This document shows positions 31,568-33,621 of a DNA stretch of 33,621 nucleotides, one piece after another. The notes under the pieces are model-generated. The model had not been told where the DNA came from and ran no database searches. It saw only the letters and a program-made list of their open reading frames with translations. Position 1 is the first letter of the stretch. The number at the start of each line of letters is the position of its first letter. The position numbers and the translations under genes are program-made. Source of the stretch: Nymphaea colorata (taxonomy: Eukaryota; Streptophyta; Magnoliopsida; Nymphaeales; Nymphaeaceae); the NCBI RefSeq assembly GCF_008831285.2, contig NW_022204957.1:1-33621 (forward strand). The letters run 5' to 3'.

Positions 31568-31635
31568 CGTAGATAATGCAGCTTGAGATGAATCGAGACT
31601 CCTCGATTAAACCCTCGTTTGCAAATTGCCATTCA
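31568..31635 (-). CDS. Candidate first coding exon of a second minus-strand gene
   Basis: Minus strand: acceptor CATCCATCCGCAG precedes 31635, an ATG lies at 31632, and donor CTACG/GTAATAG follows 31568. It encodes MAICKRGFNRGVSIHLKLHY and one more codon before the donor. The basic, hydrophobic N-terminus could be an organelle targeting start, but this is only composition. The 5' side is a GC-rich, CT-repeat leader, as expected upstream of a plant first exon. Downstream exons are not identified. Confidence 0.35.
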
Positions 31636-32100
31636 CTGCGGATGGATGAATGGGTCAGGAAGGTTAAAAAATCCCAGAAAGTAATCGGTGCCTAGGGTCA
31701 GTCCGCCGACCATCCCCCTCATGAGCAGCCTCCTTCCCTCGCCAGGCCGATGCACAGGGGCGAGAGAGAGAGAGAGAGAGAGAGGAGAGAGGCATTTACC
31801 TTCGGGGCACGACGGTGGTGGTGGAGGTCGATGGCTGGAGAGCGAGCAGCGGTGGTGGTGGAGAGCGCCGGCGGGAGAGCGAGCAGCTGTGGTGGTGGAG
31901 AGCGCCGGCGGGAGAGCGAGCGGTTGTGGTGGTGGAGGGCTGGAAGCGCGGGAGAGGCAAGAGACGGAACAGAAGCTTACCACGATCAACAGCAACTAAA
32001 AGAAATCAATCAAGAAACGGTTACTTCCATTCTTGGATGACTTCCATTCTTGGATGACCGACCGCTCCACCGATCATTTGAATTTTGGATTTAATTTCAT
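31636..32100 (-). promoter_or_regulatory. GC-rich island with GA repeat: probable leader/promoter of the second gene
   Basis: The only GC-rich island in the right half. It holds (GA)n at about 31762-31784 (CT on the minus strand), about 37-bp tandem units built on GTGGTGGTGGAGAGCGCCGG at 31851-31935, and a short duplication of GACTTCCATTCTTGGAT at 32023-32058. Frames on both strands are open through it and read as proline/serine or glycine/arginine repeats, an effect of the repetition. Placement just upstream of the candidate exon suggests a 5' leader. Confidence 0.4.
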
Positions 32101-33374
32101 TTGAAAGTAGCATTTCTCGCGGATTTCATGTGATGGTAAAGTAAATGTGGTAGACCCAGCTCGACTTATTCAGTCGAAGTCATCCTTCAAAAATATATAG
32201 TTGCTTTTTCTTCTAAAGTTGAACATATATTTCTTTAATTTTTGCTTGTTATCTTGTTAAATTAATTACAAACAAATTATATTTAAATTATTAGAAAAAA
32301 AAGTAAAATAGTAACAAGCACCGATCCGTAACTGCCGAGTCTATATTGCTTGGAAGGCATACTTAACAGTTGGACTAGAGACTCATTGACTGACATCGGA
32401 CATATTATATATATATATATATATGGGCGGCTAGAAACTGACCATGTCTAAACCTTGAACATACCCTAAACCAAAACTTGTGCCAACTAGGGAACCAACT
32501 GCCTTGTTCATAGAATCGGCTCTGCCCATAGTCTCTGCCAATGGACCCTTGCTCCCACCTTTCAAGAAAAAAAGCTCATAATCTAAGCCTGAATTATCGC
32601 TGATTAGAGTAACCCGGCAACAGTTTATGTTGGACTTTCTAGCTCATGCCATTCAAGATCTAACGCTCATAATTGAGGATAAAAATTAGGCAGCCCTTGT
32701 TGACCATGACATCAGTCTATACTCTATAGACCATGTGGCCTCAAAATTTGCCAGAAACCAAACAAGGGAAACCTAAAAGCCAACCCTTAGAAAACACCCA
32801 CTAACCTACGAACTGCAATTCTCAGTATATTAATCACTTACTTCTGAACAAATTCCATGATACATGCAGTCAAGGTCAACATGGGATCTTGCACTAAATG
32901 CATCGTTACAACCATAAACCAATATACTGGTATACATCACATGGAGACCTTGCCATTCTAAAGTGCAGTTTGCAAATGAGCTTCAGAAAAAATACTGAAT
33001 TGCCTTGGCTGCAGCAGATGCAGCCCAGAAATCACAATGAAAGACATTTTGAAGTCTGTTATCCACAAGAAACACACAATTTACTATCTCTTGCTGAAAC
33101 TAGGACATGAACATGAACTAGAAACACTGAGCACGGCAACAATGGGGAACGAAAAAAGACAAACAAAAACAAAGCCCCCTTCTAGTAATATTGGCTCGGT
33201 GAATGGGTAAAGAAGCCCAGCCATGGAGAAAATGCCAAAAGGAGGATGGCAATAATACAAACATGACAAAAATTGAGCAATTTTAGTACAAATTGATGCA
33301 AACAGAAAAAGAGAAAGCTGCAAAGCGTAGAATTATATCTTCAGACTTTATATGGCCTTTCCCAACATGTTCGA
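32101..33374. other. AT-rich stretch, no gene seen
   Basis: Contains an (AT)n microsatellite at about 32404-32424. The open frames at 32898-33110 and 33084-33323 show no motif. Confidence 0.45.
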
Positions 33375-33621
33375 CATGTTTTTCGGTATGTCCGTCAATC
33401 TTGGTTAAAAGGTAAAGAGCTGATACCAAAACTGAGGGCTTTTTTACTCCATTGAAGATTTTTCAAAAACCAGCAATCTAAAATTTTGAATAATTTTTGG
33501 TATCTATTCAGATTTTCAAATCAGCACAAATTTTCTAGAAACTAAACAGAATAGTAGTCCTTGAAGACAATTTGTTTTCCTATTGAACGAAATATCTTAA
33601 AAATTAGTAAAAAACGTGGAA
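33375..33621. repeat. Dispersed repeat, copy at the window end
   Basis: Matches 11461-11711 in direct orientation up to the last base, so the repeat probably continues beyond the window. Confidence 0.9.

Noticed and set aside
31688-32057. Glycine/arginine-rich plus-strand frames
   Set aside because: Three overlapping frames are open through the same 37-bp repeat, which indicates repetition rather than a gene.

Overview
The window looks like nuclear DNA of a flowering plant. It is AT-rich and gene-poor. It holds a Ty1/copia LTR retrotransposon with a plant-type initiator-Met tRNA primer site, a 230-bp satellite, a CACTA transposon end, and short open stretches bounded by GT...AG sites next to pyrimidine-rich tracts. 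There are no bacterial-style operons, tRNAs, rRNAs or CRISPR arrays. The species cannot be named from this sequence.

Layout. (1) Bases 1-16827 are best explained as a direct tandem duplication with a unit of 7992 bp. The left unit is cut by the window start and ends at 8835; the right unit runs 8836-16827. The left unit is interrupted at 325-5626 by a copia element flanked by a 5-bp duplication (GGTCT). The empty site survives at 13619-13623 in the right unit. Each unit seems to carry one split minus-strand gene that I do not recognise: 5' leader and first exons near 16.0-16.3 kb (8.0-8.3 kb in the left copy), middle exons at 13.8-15.4 kb, and a phase-consistent 3' end at 9.7-10.4 kb. (2) Bases 16828-19205 are AT-rich with no convincing gene. 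(3) Bases 19206-26549 are a tandem array of 32 monomers of about 230 bp in four subtypes, ordered A-B-C-D as a roughly 920-bp higher-order repeat. (4) Bases 26550-28970 are very AT-rich with loosely repeated phrases. (5) A CACTA terminus begins at 28973. (6) Bases 29.5-32.1 kb hold isolated candidate exons and a GC-rich, GA-repeat island that looks like the 5' end of a second minus-strand gene. (7) The last 247 bases repeat 11461-11711.

How the parts relate. The order of events is readable: an ancestral segment duplicated in tandem, small indels then accumulated (several falling in candidate exons), and later a copia element landed in the left copy. Its LTRs differ by about three substitutions, so insertion is recent, yet its pol region is broken by about eight frame changes and one stop. 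The most unusual object is the higher-order satellite, whose monomers carry several dyad symmetries and, on the minus strand, a short reading frame open in all four subtypes.

Limits. All gene models here are hand-read from splice-like sites and codon pattern. In several places both strands are open, and this is stated. No database comparison was possible.
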